DNA from: Paraburkholderia sp. BCC1885
GTDB lineage: Bacteria > Pseudomonadota > Gammaproteobacteria > Burkholderiales > Burkholderiaceae
Direction of reading: 5' to 3'
DNA: 64,000 bases
NCBI RefSeq assembly: GCF_900996235.1
Contig: NZ_CAAJGM010000122.1
Coordinates: forward strand, 62,001-126,000
Below are positions 42,794 to 51,706 of the stretch, in pieces; the first letter of the stretch is position 1, and the number at the start of each line of letters is the position of its first letter. The notes under the pieces were generated by a model. That model had not been told where the DNA came from. It worked only from the letters and a program-made list of their open reading frames with translations, and ran no database searches. The position numbers and the translations under genes were made by a program.

Positions 42794-43329
42794 GGCTTCT
42801 TGGATGGTGCAAAAACAAAGACGGCCAGACGAATAGCCGGCCGGCACGGCCAGGGCGACGCTGCGCTAACCCGCTGCTAACCCCATTGTTGACCGACTGC
42901 TAAAGGAAAATGATGCGCAATCCGCTATTTTACCGCGCTCGCCGTCCGCGGGTGGCGGCACGGTTTTGAGGCGGCTCAAGCGGTTGCCGGACTTGCGGCT
43001 TCGGCGTCGTAACTGCACGCAGCGGAGCACGTCGGCGAGGTACGGCCGGGGTTCGGCAGCGGTACGGCGAGGGGCGAAATTCGCGTGGTGCGGTTCGCCG
43101 TCCGGTGACCGGATCGCGTGCCGGTAGGCGCGCGTCCTGACGACAAGTTTTCGGGATGATACAGAAAGCCGTCGCGCAGTGCAGCATTGACCCTGCTGAC
43201 GGGACTGGAAAACCGGCCAAAATGAGGCAAAAACACGACGAAAACGGGCCGAAGCCGGGCAAAACGGGCGAAAGACCGCCGAACAACCTGTTCGCCCCTG
43301 CAGCCCGCTTTTGCCGACGATCGGGACCG
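42794..43329. other. fpr upstream / sugar ABC operon end
   Basis: 536 bp without a supported gene. It should hold the fpr promoter. No clear terminator of the sugar operon was found; open frames here are antisense shadows. Confidence 0.4.
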
Positions 43330-44292
43330 TCAGGCCGCCACGGCCGTGCTCTTCTTGCGGCCACGCTGCTTCAGCACGCGCGCCTGCATGACGATCACCA
43401 GCAACAGGAACACGCCGCGAATCACCGATTGCCAGTAGGCCGACAGGCTGATGAAGCCGAGGCCGTTTTCGAAGTTAAGCAGATTGAAGACGAGACCGAG
43501 CAGCAGCACGCCGGCAATCGTCATGGCAATCGAGCCCTCGCCGCCGGTCAGCAGCGTGCCGCCCAGCACCACGGCGGAGATCGCGAACAGTTCCCAGCCG
43601 ACGCCTTCGTTGGGCTGGCCCGCGCCGAATTGCGCCGCGAGGATCACGCCCGCCATGCCGGCCAGCAGCCCGCTTACCGCGTAAGCCATGACCAGGGTGC
43701 GATCCACGTTCAGACCCATCAGGCGCGCCGCTTCCTCGCTGCCGCCAATCGCCAGCGAATGCCGTCCGAAGCGCGTGCTGCGCAGCGCGAGCCAGCCGGC
43801 CACGGCCGCCACCACCGCGACAATGCCCGGAATCGGCAGGCCGAACAGGTCGCCCTGGCCGAAGGCGCCGAAGTTCGAATCCGCCGCAATCGAGACCGCG
43901 TCGTTTTTGCCGAGCAGCAGACCGATGCCGTGGGCGCCGAGACTCGTGGCGAGCGTCGTGATGAACGGCAGGATCTTCAGGCGGGTGATGATGATGCCGT
44001 TCAGCACGCCCACGACCAGCCCCGCCGCGCAGCCGGCCAGCACGGCGACCCAGCCGCCATAGGTGCTGGTGAGCGCGGCCACGACGCTGGACATGGCCGC
44101 CACCGTGCCCACCGAAAGGTCGATGCCGCCCGTGATGATCACGAACGCCATGCCGACCGAAATCAGCGCGAACATCGAGTTGTAGCGCCAGAACGAATTG
44201 ATGTTGTAGGCCGAGCCGAAGTGGTCGTAGCGCACGAGTCCGAGCACCACGAGCGCGACGAGCGCGAGCAGGATGGGGAGATTCTTTTTCAT
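43330..44292 (-). CDS. Sugar ABC transporter permease, YjfF-like
   Basis: A 320-residue membrane protein with about eight hydrophobic helices and the ribose/galactofuranose-type permease motifs SVGMAFVIITGGIDLSVG, AVVLGGTLLTGGEGS and GLVFNLLNFE. It is the last of four genes: binding protein, ATPase and two permeases, as in E. coli ytfQ-ytfR-ytfT-yjfF. It lies 51 bp after the other permease. Confidence 0.88.
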   Translation of the reverse strand: MKKNLPILLALVALVVLGLVRYDHFGSAYNINSFWRYNSMFALISVGMAFVIITGGIDLSVGTVAAMSSVVAALTSTYGGWVAVLAGCAAGLVVGVLNGIIITRLKILPFITTLATSLGAHGIGLLLGKNDAVSIAADSNFGAFGQGDLFGLPIPGIVAVVAAVAGWLALRSTRFGRHSLAIGGSEEAARLMGLNVDRTLVMAYAVSGLLAGMAGVILAAQFGAGQPNEGVGWELFAISAVVLGGTLLTGGEGSIAMTIAGVLLLGLVFNLLNFENGLGFISLSAYWQSVIRGVFLLLVIVMQARVLKQRGRKKSTAVAA

Positions 44293-44343
44293 CGCATCGG
44301 GTCCGAAGTCTTGGGAAACGCGCTCGGCGGGATCATGGCGCCG

Positions 44344-45357
44344 TTAGCGCGAGCGCCGTTGCACATACACAGCCGCGATGATGATGCCGGCCTTGACGAC
44401 CAGCGCGGCCGCGTCGGGAATGCCGTGCGCAAGCAGCGTGAAGCGCAGCAACTGGATGATCAGCGCGCCGATCAGCGTGCCGCCGATATACGCCTTGCCG
44501 CCCGTCAGCGCGGTGCCGCCGACCGCCACGGCGGCGATCGCATCGAGTTCGATGCCAAGCCCGACCACGTTCGCATCCGAAGACGAATTCACCGAGATCG
44601 AGATCAGTCCGGCGAGACCCGCGAGCGCCGCGCAGATCGTGTATGCGATCAGCTTGACGCGCGTCGTCGGCACGCCGCACAGGTAGGCGGCTTTTTCGTT
44701 GCCGCCGGTGATCAGCAGGTATTGGCCGAACAGCGTCTTGCGCACCACCCACACGAACAGTGCCACCAGCGCGAACATCAGCAGCACCTGGAACGGCACG
44801 CCGCCCACCTTGCCGAGCGCGATCCATTGGAAGGCGGGGTTGTCGAAGGCTTGCAGGCTGCCGTCGGTGACCACCTGGGCAATGCCACGGCCGGCAATGA
44901 ACAGCACCAGGGTGGCGACAATCGGCTGCACCGAGAGCTTCGTCACCAGCAAGCCGTTGAAGACGCCGCAGGCCGCCGCCGCGATCACGGGCAGCACGAA
45001 CGCCAGCGCAATGCCGCCGGGACCGGGAATGTTCATGAACAGCATCGGCGCCAGCGCGCCGGAAATCGCCATCGACGCGCCCACCGACAGATCGATGCCG
45101 CCCGTCGCGACCACCAGCGTCATGCCGATGCCGACGATCACGATCGTCACCACCTGGGTCAGGTTGACGTTGAAGGTTTGCAGCGACCAGAAGTGCTGGG
45201 TGAACAGCAGATTGAATACCAGCATCGCCAGCAGCACGATGACTTCGCGCTGGATCGTGAGGCGATGGCGCTTTTTCGCGCGCTGCTCCGCTGCGGGATC
45301 CGGGGCGGCCAGTTGCGCCGCCTCGTTGCCTAATGATTTGAGCGACTTAAGCGCCAT
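44344..45357 (-). CDS. Sugar ABC transporter permease, YtfT-like
   Basis: A 337-residue permease with VGIGMTLVVATGGIDLSVGA, GLGIELDAIAAVAVGGTALT and GGKAYIGGTLIG, typical of the AraH/RbsC family. The ATG at 45357 (MALKSLKSLGNEA) is chosen; it overlaps the ATPase stop by 11 bp, supporting coupling. A second, different permease follows, so the two probably form a heterodimer. Confidence 0.88.
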   Translation of the reverse strand: MALKSLKSLGNEAAQLAAPDPAAEQRAKKRHRLTIQREVIVLLAMLVFNLLFTQHFWSLQTFNVNLTQVVTIVIVGIGMTLVVATGGIDLSVGASMAISGALAPMLFMNIPGPGGIALAFVLPVIAAAACGVFNGLLVTKLSVQPIVATLVLFIAGRGIAQVVTDGSLQAFDNPAFQWIALGKVGGVPFQVLLMFALVALFVWVVRKTLFGQYLLITGGNEKAAYLCGVPTTRVKLIAYTICAALAGLAGLISISVNSSSDANVVGLGIELDAIAAVAVGGTALTGGKAYIGGTLIGALIIQLLRFTLLAHGIPDAAALVVKAGIIIAAVYVQRRSR

Positions 45358-46975
45358 GACGGTCGCCCTCCAGCGCGTCTTCGATGTGGGCCGTGTGAGC
45401 GGCTTCGGCGATTGGCGAAGCGCCATCGCTGCCGTAGGCGATGGCGTCCATGATGCTGCTTTCGCTCATTTGCGCGCCATTCAGTTCGGCGACGGTGCGC
45501 CCGTCGCGGATTACCACGGCGCGATCCGCCACGGCGGTGAGTTCTTCCAGTTCCGACGCCGACAGCAGCACCGCCAGTCCGGCGTCGCGCAGTTCGCGCA
45601 CGATCTTCGCGACGTCCGCCTTGGCGCCGACGTCGATGCCGCGGGTGGGCTCGTCGAGCAGCAGCAAAGACGGTTCGGCCGCGAGCCAGCGGGCGAGCAG
45701 CACCTTCTGCTGATTGCCGCCCGACAGTTCGCGGATCGGTTGATCCGCCGAGCGCAGCTTGATGCCGAGCGAGGCGATGAAGCGGTCGACGATGACCTGC
45801 TGCTTTTTCACGTCCACGATGCCGTGTTTGGCAAGCGTGCGCAGACACACCAGCGTGAGGTTGTCGCGCACCGACAGTTCGGGGACGATGCCGTCGCCCT
45901 TGCGGTCTTCGGTGAGATAGGCGAGGCCGCGCGCGATCGCATCCTGCGGCGACTTCAGCGCGATGCTTGCGCCGCCGATGGACAGCGTGCCGTGCTCGAG
46001 CGGATCGGCGCCGAACATCAGCCGCATCGTCTCCGTGCGGCCCGAACCGAGCAGACCGGCGAGGCCCACGGCTTCGCCCGCATGAACTTCGAGCGAGACG
46101 TCGCTTACCTTCGGATGGGCGCTCAGGTTGTGCGCCGCCATCACCTGTGCGCCGCGGCGGGCCAGATTGGCTTCGCGTGCAGTGGCGTCGTCCTGCACGA
46201 CGGCGGCGAGCGAACGGCCGAGCATGGTCGTGACGAGTTGCAGTTTGTCCATTTCGGCCATGGTGCTTTGGGCGACGGTCTGGCCGTCGCGCATCACCGT
46301 GACGCGATCGCACAGCGCGTAAAGTTCGTCGAGCCGGTGCGAGACGAAGATCACCGCGCGGCCGTCGTCACGCAGTTTGCGCACCACGGTGAACAGCAAT
46401 TCCACTTCGCGTTCGTCGAGCGACGAAGTGGACTCGTCCATGATGACCATCTTCGCATCCGACGACACCGCGCGCGCCAGCGCCACCATCTGCTGGATGG
46501 CGGTCGAATAGCTGCGCACGGGTTTCTTCACGTCGATCTGCAGGCCGAACGATTCCAGCAGCGCGGCCGCGCGTTGCTGCACCGCGCGCCAGTCGATCAG
46601 ACCGTAGCGGCGCGGTTCGCGGCCAAGAAAAATGTTCTCCGCCACCGAGCGGAACGGCACCAGATTGATCTCCTGATAGATCGTGCTGATGCCCGCTTCG
46701 CGTGCTTCCTTCGGCGTGCGGAAATCGATCTCGCGGCCTTCGAAACGCACCGTCCCGCCGCCGCGCCGATACGCGCCGGTGAGAATCTTGATCATGGTGG
46801 ATTTGCCGGCGCCGTTCTGGCCGATCAGCGCATGCACTTCGCCCGCGGCGACGCTCAGATTGGCGTTGCGCAAGGCGGGCACGCCGCCGAAACTGATCTG
46901 GATGTCCTGCATCTCCAAGAGCGGCGAACGCCCGGCGCTGGGAGACGGCGGCGTGGGGCTGCCGGATTGCGTCAC
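45347..46975 (-). CDS. Sugar ABC transporter ATPase, YtfR-like
   Basis: A 542-residue protein with two ATPase domains. The first has Walker A GQNGAGKST, AIQQMVALARA and MDESTSSLDE; the second has the degenerate GLLGSGRTE, the signature LSGGNQQKV and LLDEPTRGIDVGAK, the usual pattern of monosaccharide importers. The start is a GTG at 46975 (VTQSGSPTP) preceded by aggag; the long open frame before it is non-coding. It overlaps the permease gene at its end. Confidence 0.92.
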   Translation of the reverse strand: MTQSGSPTPPSPSAGRSPLLEMQDIQISFGGVPALRNANLSVAAGEVHALIGQNGAGKSTMIKILTGAYRRGGGTVRFEGREIDFRTPKEAREAGISTIYQEINLVPFRSVAENIFLGREPRRYGLIDWRAVQQRAAALLESFGLQIDVKKPVRSYSTAIQQMVALARAVSSDAKMVIMDESTSSLDEREVELLFTVVRKLRDDGRAVIFVSHRLDELYALCDRVTVMRDGQTVAQSTMAEMDKLQLVTTMLGRSLAAVVQDDATAREANLARRGAQVMAAHNLSAHPKVSDVSLEVHAGEAVGLAGLLGSGRTETMRLMFGADPLEHGTLSIGGASIALKSPQDAIARGLAYLTEDRKGDGIVPELSVRDNLTLVCLRTLAKHGIVDVKKQQVIVDRFIASLGIKLRSADQPIRELSGGNQQKVLLARWLAAEPSLLLLDEPTRGIDVGAKADVAKIVRELRDAGLAVLLSASELEELTAVADRAVVIRDGRTVAELNGAQMSESSIMDAIAYGSDGASPIAEAAHTAHIEDALEGDRHGA

Positions 46976-47392
46976 GTCAATTCTCCTGCTGCAGAGGCTT
47001 GGCATCGGGGCGGCGGCGCGGCCCGCGCCATCTACCCATAGTAGTCCGTAAGACAAAGCGAAGCGACGGCCCGTCGTGGCACGGACGCGTCGCTCCGAAC
47101 CCTTCCCGTCCCCCTCGGAGACTGAAAGGGGACGTCGTACTGCAAGGCGCCTCCCGCGTGCAGCAGTCGACCTGCCTGCCACACGCGGGATGTCATTCAG
47201 GCATCCTGTGAGCCCCAAAAGGGGACCACCTCTGGGGCGCAACGCCTGAGCGGGCGCTTCAGTCCTGGAACCCGCGGGGAGAGTTCCTGCGGGGGGCGAT
47301 TGACTCCAGGGGGACTGGCTGCGGCCAGCCGCCGGTGTCGCTGCGCCGGGTGCTGCTGCATTCCCGCGAGCGTGCCGGCGGCCGGCCCGGCA
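46976..47392. other. Gap between ATPase and binding-protein genes, with hairpin
   Basis: 417 bp in the middle of a four-gene unit. It contains the hairpin at 47152-47190. No supported gene. Confidence 0.5.
47152..47190. repeat. Strong hairpin after the sugar-binding protein gene
   Basis: TCCCGCGTG (47152-47160) and CACGCGGGA (47182-47190) form a perfect 9-bp stem with a 21-nt loop. Located 3' of the binding-protein gene, it may stabilise that mRNA and reduce ATPase/permease expression, as in other importer operons. It has no T-tract. Confidence 0.55.
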
Positions 47393-48418
47393 TCAATAGC
47401 CGTACTGCATGTTCTGCTGCACGTTGCTCTTGTCGTAGAAGCGGTCGGACACCTTGACCCACGTCGGGATCTTTTCACCCTTCGCGTACTTTTGGGCGAC
47501 GTCGCAGGCGAGCGGGCCGAAGAACGGGCTCGACTGCACGCTCGCGCCGAGTTCGCCGGCGGCGATGGCGTCCATGCCGCCCTTGGTGCCGTCGATCGTC
47601 ACGACCTGGATGTCCTTGCCCGGCTGCTTGCCGGCGGCCTTGATGGCGGCAATCGCGCCCAGCGCCATTTCGTCGTTATGCGCGTAGACCGCGGTCACGT
47701 CCGGATGCGCCTGCAGCAGGGTTTCCATTACCTTGCGGCCGGTGTCGCGGGCGAAATCGCCGCTTTGCGAGGCGATGATCTGCATGTCCGGATGCTTGGC
47801 GATCACGTCGTCGAAGCCCTTCTTGCGATCGTTGGCCGCCGAAGCGCCAGTGGTGCCTTCAAGTTCGATGATTTTGGCCTTGCCGTTGGTGGTTTTCACC
47901 AGCCAGTCGGCGGCGCGCTGGCCCTGGTTGATGAAGTCCGAGCCGATGAAGGTGATGTAGTCCTGGCCCGGCTTGGCGACCGAGTGATCGACGTCACGGT
48001 CCACCAGAATCACCGGAATGCCGGCCTTCTTGGCTTGCAGGACGATCGGCGAGAGCGGCTTTTCCTCGCGCGGGGGGAACACCAGCAGATCGACGTGCTG
48101 CGCGATCATGTTCTGGATGTCCGAAACCTGTTTCGAGTTCGAGCCGTTGGCGTCGGTGACGACCAGTTGCCAGCCGCATTTGGCGGCGGTGTCCTTCATG
48201 CTCTTGGTTTCCGCGAGACGCCACGGATTGTTGCTTTCGGTCTGCGCGAAGCCGACCTTCAGCGGAGTCTTGTTGGGCAGCTTGGGCAGCGCGTCGTCGT
48301 CGGCGTGGGCCGTTGCGACGCCAAAACCGAGTGCCAGTGCCACAAGTGATGCAGCCAGCGGGAATGCGGTCGGCCGGGCCGTCCGTTGTCCGCGCAATTG
48401 CCGTTTGAGCGATGCCAT
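47393..48418 (-). CDS. Periplasmic sugar-binding protein, YtfQ-like
   Basis: A 341-residue protein with signal peptide (FPLAASLVALALGFGVATAHA, cleavage near AHADDD) and a type-1 periplasmic-binding fold: KVGFAQTESNNPWRLAETKSM, FPPREEKPLSPIVLQA, VDRDVD, YAHNDEMALGAI and TIDGTKGGMDAIAAG. The ESNNPWR and DGTKGGMD segments recall YtfQ, the galactofuranose-binding protein. The start has ggaggaag 3 bp upstream. First gene of the transport set, 114 bp after lacI. Confidence 0.88.
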   Translation of the reverse strand: MASLKRQLRGQRTARPTAFPLAASLVALALGFGVATAHADDDALPKLPNKTPLKVGFAQTESNNPWRLAETKSMKDTAAKCGWQLVVTDANGSNSKQVSDIQNMIAQHVDLLVFPPREEKPLSPIVLQAKKAGIPVILVDRDVDHSVAKPGQDYITFIGSDFINQGQRAADWLVKTTNGKAKIIELEGTTGASAANDRKKGFDDVIAKHPDMQIIASQSGDFARDTGRKVMETLLQAHPDVTAVYAHNDEMALGAIAAIKAAGKQPGKDIQVVTIDGTKGGMDAIAAGELGASVQSSPFFGPLACDVAQKYAKGEKIPTWVKVSDRFYDKSNVQQNMQYGY

Positions 48419-48532
48419 GTCTTCCTCCAGTGCCTGGGATGTGTATTTGCTTTTTGGTACTTCTGCTGCCGGTCGGCACCTTCCGCACCAATGACCGGAC
48501 GTGCCGATTATTCCACCTGGAATTATTATCGG

Positions 48533-49615
48533 TCAATCACTAATATTATTAATTACGGGCTGTTTTGCCTCGGTAATTACCCTCACTGAGGCGCGTTCGA
48601 CGAGTGGTCCGTCGAGCTTCACCATGCGGTGCCGCACCGGCGCGCCGGCGGCGCGGTTCTGTTCTTCCTGCAGCAGGGTTTCCACTGCCCAGCGGCCCAG
48701 CTCGTAGTTCGGCAGCACCACGGTGGACAGCGCCGGATGCGTGTGCCGGGCGATTTCCTGGTCGTCGTAACCGAGCACGGAAACGTCTTCGGGAACCCGC
48801 AGGCCAAGCTGTTTGATGGCCTCGATGGCGCCGAGCGCGGTCAGGTCGTTAGCGCAGAAGATCGCGGTGGGCGGGTGCGCCTCGCGCATCAGCGAAAGCG
48901 TGTGTTCGAAGCCGACGCCCGAACTCCAGTCGCCGTCGCGCACGAGTTCCGGGGCGAACGGCAGGTCGGCCGTGGCGAGCGCGGTGCGGTAGCCCTTCAG
49001 ACGGTCTTTCGACGCATCCTGCCAGGGCTCGCCGTTGATGTAGCCGATCCGCCGATGACCCGCATTGAGCAGATATTCGGTGGCGATATGGCCGCCCGCC
49101 ACTTCCGCCGGCACCACCGACGACTGGCCGCCCTCGCTCGTGTAGCAGTTGAGCAGCACGGTGGGCACGCGCGACAGCGCGGCCGGCAGGCTCACCTTGC
49201 GGGTATAGACCGTGGCGTAGATCACGCCGAACAGATGCGGGTTCGACAGCGTGGTTTCGAGCACCTGCTGTTCGATGTCCGCGTTGCCGTGGGTCGAGTA
49301 GACCGCGAGCATCTTGCCGCTCGCGTAGGCCGCGTCGCGCGCGCCGTCGACGTTGACGACCGGATGCGGGCTTGTCGAGATTTCGTCGGCCAGGTAGACG
49401 ATCAGATTGCGCTCGTCCTTGGAGGCGAGCACCGGTTCGCGCGGCGAGAGCCGGTAGCCCAGGTCATGCGCCGCCTTGAGCACCTTGTTGCGGGTGGTCT
49501 CGGAGAATTTCGCGCCGGTCGCGTTGTTCAGAACCAGCGAAACCGTCGATTGCGACACGCCCGTTATCTTGGCGATGTCGGTCATCGTGGGACGGCGTTG
49601 AGTCGATTTTTTCAT
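48533..49615 (-). CDS. LacI-family repressor of the sugar transport regulon
   Basis: A 360-residue protein with a LacI HTH (TMTDIAKITGVSQSTVSLVLN, hinge TGAKFSETTRNKVLKAAHDLGYR) and periplasmic-binding-like effector domain (IFCANDLTALGAIEAIKQLG, VSVLGYDDQEIARHTHPALSTV). The start MKKSTQRRPTM at 49615 is chosen; earlier open codons lack homology. It lies directly before the sugar operon on the same strand and diverges from the epimerase gene. Its last codons contain a copy of the AT-rich box shared with its own upstream region. Confidence 0.92.
   Translation of the reverse strand: MKKSTQRRPTMTDIAKITGVSQSTVSLVLNNATGAKFSETTRNKVLKAAHDLGYRLSPREPVLASKDERNLIVYLADEISTSPHPVVNVDGARDAAYASGKMLAVYSTHGNADIEQQVLETTLSNPHLFGVIYATVYTRKVSLPAALSRVPTVLLNCYTSEGGQSSVVPAEVAGGHIATEYLLNAGHRRIGYINGEPWQDASKDRLKGYRTALATADLPFAPELVRDGDWSSGVGFEHTLSLMREAHPPTAIFCANDLTALGAIEAIKQLGLRVPEDVSVLGYDDQEIARHTHPALSTVVLPNYELGRWAVETLLQEEQNRAAGAPVRHRMVKLDGPLVERASVRVITEAKQPVINNISD
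48538..48550. promoter_or_regulatory. AT-rich box at the end of lacI (candidate operator)
   Basis: CACTAATATTATT, formed by the last codons of lacI. Its first 12 bases are identical to the box at 49682-49693. It lies about 120 bp before the binding-protein gene and contains most of the palindrome ACTAATATTAGT, a form suited to a LacI dimer. Confidence 0.5.
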
Positions 49616-49681
49616 TGTGCGGGCCGCGCTCGCGCGGCGGCAAAAACAGGGAATGCCGAAGCATGGTCGTGCTGACGGTAC

Positions 49682-49694
49682 CACTAATATTATG
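49682..49694. promoter_or_regulatory. AT-rich box upstream of lacI (candidate operator)
   Basis: CACTAATATTATG, sharing 12 identical bases with 48538-48549. It is 67 bp before the lacI start and 173 bp before the epimerase gene. Confidence 0.5.
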
Positions 49695-49766
49695 CGGTCG
49701 GCAACGCGCAGAAACCCGTCATTTGGGACGTGCGGCGGGGGTTTTCGGTAATGGTCTTTTGAATAG

Positions 49767-49784
49767 AATATTACTAATAATATT
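49767..49784. promoter_or_regulatory. AT-rich inverted repeat in the lacI-epimerase gap
   Basis: AATATTA (49767-49773) and TAATATT (49778-49784) with a 4-bp centre CTAA. It is 83 bp before the epimerase start and resembles the other AT-rich boxes of this regulon; it may be an operator or promoter element. Confidence 0.45.
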
Positions 49785-49866
49785 GACCTGAGGGTTGCGA
49801 CGTGCGATTCTCGGTCGCGCGGGGCCATCCTGGCCGCGTTCCGCCTACGGCCTTTTCTATCTCACC

Positions 49867-50835
49867 ATGCGCGAAGTTTCCTTGAATCCGATCCGGCCCA
49901 CCGCGATAGAGGCGTTTCAGCTCCACGACCCCGCCTTGATCGCGCTCGCGAGCGGCACGATGCGTGCGCTGGTGGCGCCGCACGTGGGCGGCGCGATCGC
50001 GGCGTACTACGAGGCTGCGGCGGCCGGGCCGGTGCATTGGCTGCGGCCCGCTACGGACGAGGCGCTTGCCGCGCGCAATCCGCTGCGCATGGCGAGCTTT
50101 CCGCTGCTGCCGTATTGCAACCGCATCCGCGATGCGCGCTTCGAATTCGCTGGCCAGACCGTCGATCTCGCTGGCGACGGCAATCTGTTCGCGCACGCGC
50201 TGCACGGTCACGCGTGGCGTCGTCCGTGGGGGGTGGGCGCGCGCACGGCGAGTTCGGTGGAACTGCACTTCGAACATGAGCCCGACCCGCAGGCAACCGG
50301 CGACTGGCCGTTTCGTTATCGTGCAATGCAGCGCATCGAACTGGTGGGCGATACGTTGCGCGTGACCCTGTCCGCGCACAACCTGGCCGGCCGGCCGATG
50401 CCGTTCGGCATGGGGCATCATCCGTATTACCCGCGCACCGGCAATACCCGCGTGCACGCCCAGGTGCAAGGCATGTGGCATGCCGATCCGGAAGTCCTGC
50501 CGACCCACCTCGGCCCGCATCCGGCCGTCGATGCGATGCGCGAAGGGATGTCCGCCGACGCCTACGATCTCGACAATAACTTCGCCGGCTGGTCGCGCAG
50601 CGCGACGATCGCGTGGCCGGACGAAGGCCGTCAGCTGACCTTGACAGCCCAGGCGCCGTTCGATCATCTGGTGGTGTTTGCGCCGTCGAGCGAGGCGCTG
50701 TTGTGTGTCGAACCGGTGACCAACACCACCGATTGCTTCAACGCCGACGACACGCCCGACCATGTGGGCGGCTGTGTGCTGATGCCCGACGAGCAGATCA
50801 CGGCGAGCGTGCACTGGATGCCGCAGCGCGTGTAG
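49867..50835 (+). CDS. Aldose 1-epimerase family protein
   Basis: Interconverts sugar anomers. The 322-residue protein has the GalM-family fold: FPLLPYCNRIRDARFEFAG, HALHGHAWRRPW (substrate/catalytic His), GMGHHPYYPR (catalytic His) and ALLCVEPVTNTTDCFN (catalytic Glu). The ATG at 49867 (MREVSLNPIRP) is chosen over an in-frame ATG at 49795. It diverges from lacI and is probably part of the same regulon, supplying the anomer used after import. Confidence 0.85.
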   Translation: MREVSLNPIRPTAIEAFQLHDPALIALASGTMRALVAPHVGGAIAAYYEAAAAGPVHWLRPATDEALAARNPLRMASFPLLPYCNRIRDARFEFAGQTVDLAGDGNLFAHALHGHAWRRPWGVGARTASSVELHFEHEPDPQATGDWPFRYRAMQRIELVGDTLRVTLSAHNLAGRPMPFGMGHHPYYPRTGNTRVHAQVQGMWHADPEVLPTHLGPHPAVDAMREGMSADAYDLDNNFAGWSRSATIAWPDEGRQLTLTAQAPFDHLVVFAPSSEALLCVEPVTNTTDCFNADDTPDHVGGCVLMPDEQITASVHWMPQRV

Positions 50836-50871
50836 AACGAGAACGAGGCGTAGGACGCCGCGCGAGGCGCG

Positions 50872-51678
50872 CTATTCGACCCGCAAACGCGCCATGTACG
50901 GCAAATGGTCCGACAGCCACGCGGTCTCCTGCGCCGGCTGGATCCATTCGACCGGCTTCATGCCGCGCACGAACATCTTGTCGAGCGCGAGCGCCGGTGA
51001 AAACGCCGGGAAGGTTCGTCCCGATTCGCCGAGCAGGGTCGCCACTTCATACATGCCGTGTTCGCCGAAGAGCGGCACCGAGTCATTGCGCCAGTCGTTG
51101 AAATCGCCGGCGAGCACAAGTGGCCCTTCCGGCGCTTCCTTGGCGATCCAGTGAGCAATCCAGTTCATTTGCCGCAGGCGCGCCGCGCGCGTGAGCGCCA
51201 GATGCGCGCAGAGCAGCGTCACCGAATGGCCGGCGAAAGTGGCGCGCGCCATCAGCAGGCCGCGCTTTTCGAAGCGGTGCGCGGAGATGTCCCAGCGGCC
51301 GCCGAGATCGAGCGGATGCGGCGAGAGAATCGCATTGCCGTGCCGCCACGACGGCTTGAAGACGTTCTGCCCCAGCGCGATCTGCAACTCCAGCGAGCGG
51401 GCAATTTCAGTGGCCTGGCAATGCCAGACGTCGTCGACGGGATCGCGCAGCTGCGCGCCGAAGCCGCCGGAGAGCACCGGTGTCGGCATGCGGCGCGCCA
51501 TCGCTTCCTGCAGAAAGTAGGCGTCCGCATGGGTCGACTGCACCCAGCGTTGCATCGCCTGCCACGCCTGAAAGCCGAGCGGCGTGCGCCCCTTGTGCAG
51601 GTTCCAGCTGACGGCGATGAAGTCTTTCGGCTGCTTCGGCTGCGCGTTCTCGCGGATGAGTTCTTCGGGGTTTCGCAT
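50872..51678 (-). CDS. Endonuclease/exonuclease/phosphatase family protein
   Basis: A 268-residue EEP-fold hydrolase: AVSWNLHKGRTPLG, FLQEAMARR (metal Glu), CAHLALTRAARLRQ, LAGDFNDWRNDS (catalytic Asp-Asn) and WLSDHLPYMARL (Asp-His). Such proteins cleave phosphodiesters of lipids or nucleic acids. The ATG at 51678 (MRNPEELIREN) is preferred to a GTG at 51732 that overlaps the next gene. The substrate is unknown. Confidence 0.82.
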   Translation of the reverse strand: MRNPEELIRENAQPKQPKDFIAVSWNLHKGRTPLGFQAWQAMQRWVQSTHADAYFLQEAMARRMPTPVLSGGFGAQLRDPVDDVWHCQATEIARSLELQIALGQNVFKPSWRHGNAILSPHPLDLGGRWDISAHRFEKRGLLMARATFAGHSVTLLCAHLALTRAARLRQMNWIAHWIAKEAPEGPLVLAGDFNDWRNDSVPLFGEHGMYEVATLLGESGRTFPAFSPALALDKMFVRGMKPVEWIQPAQETAWLSDHLPYMARLRVE

Positions 51679-51706
51679 GCCGCGTGGTCCACCGTGTTCG
51701 TTGAGA

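Noticed and set aside
43156..45333. 725-codon open frame antisense to the two permeases
   Set aside because: Composition-driven shadow rich in Arg, His, Asp and Gln, with no domain.
44699..47041. 780-codon open frame antisense to the sugar ABC genes
   Set aside because: It lies opposite well-supported permease and ATPase genes and has no recognisable domains.
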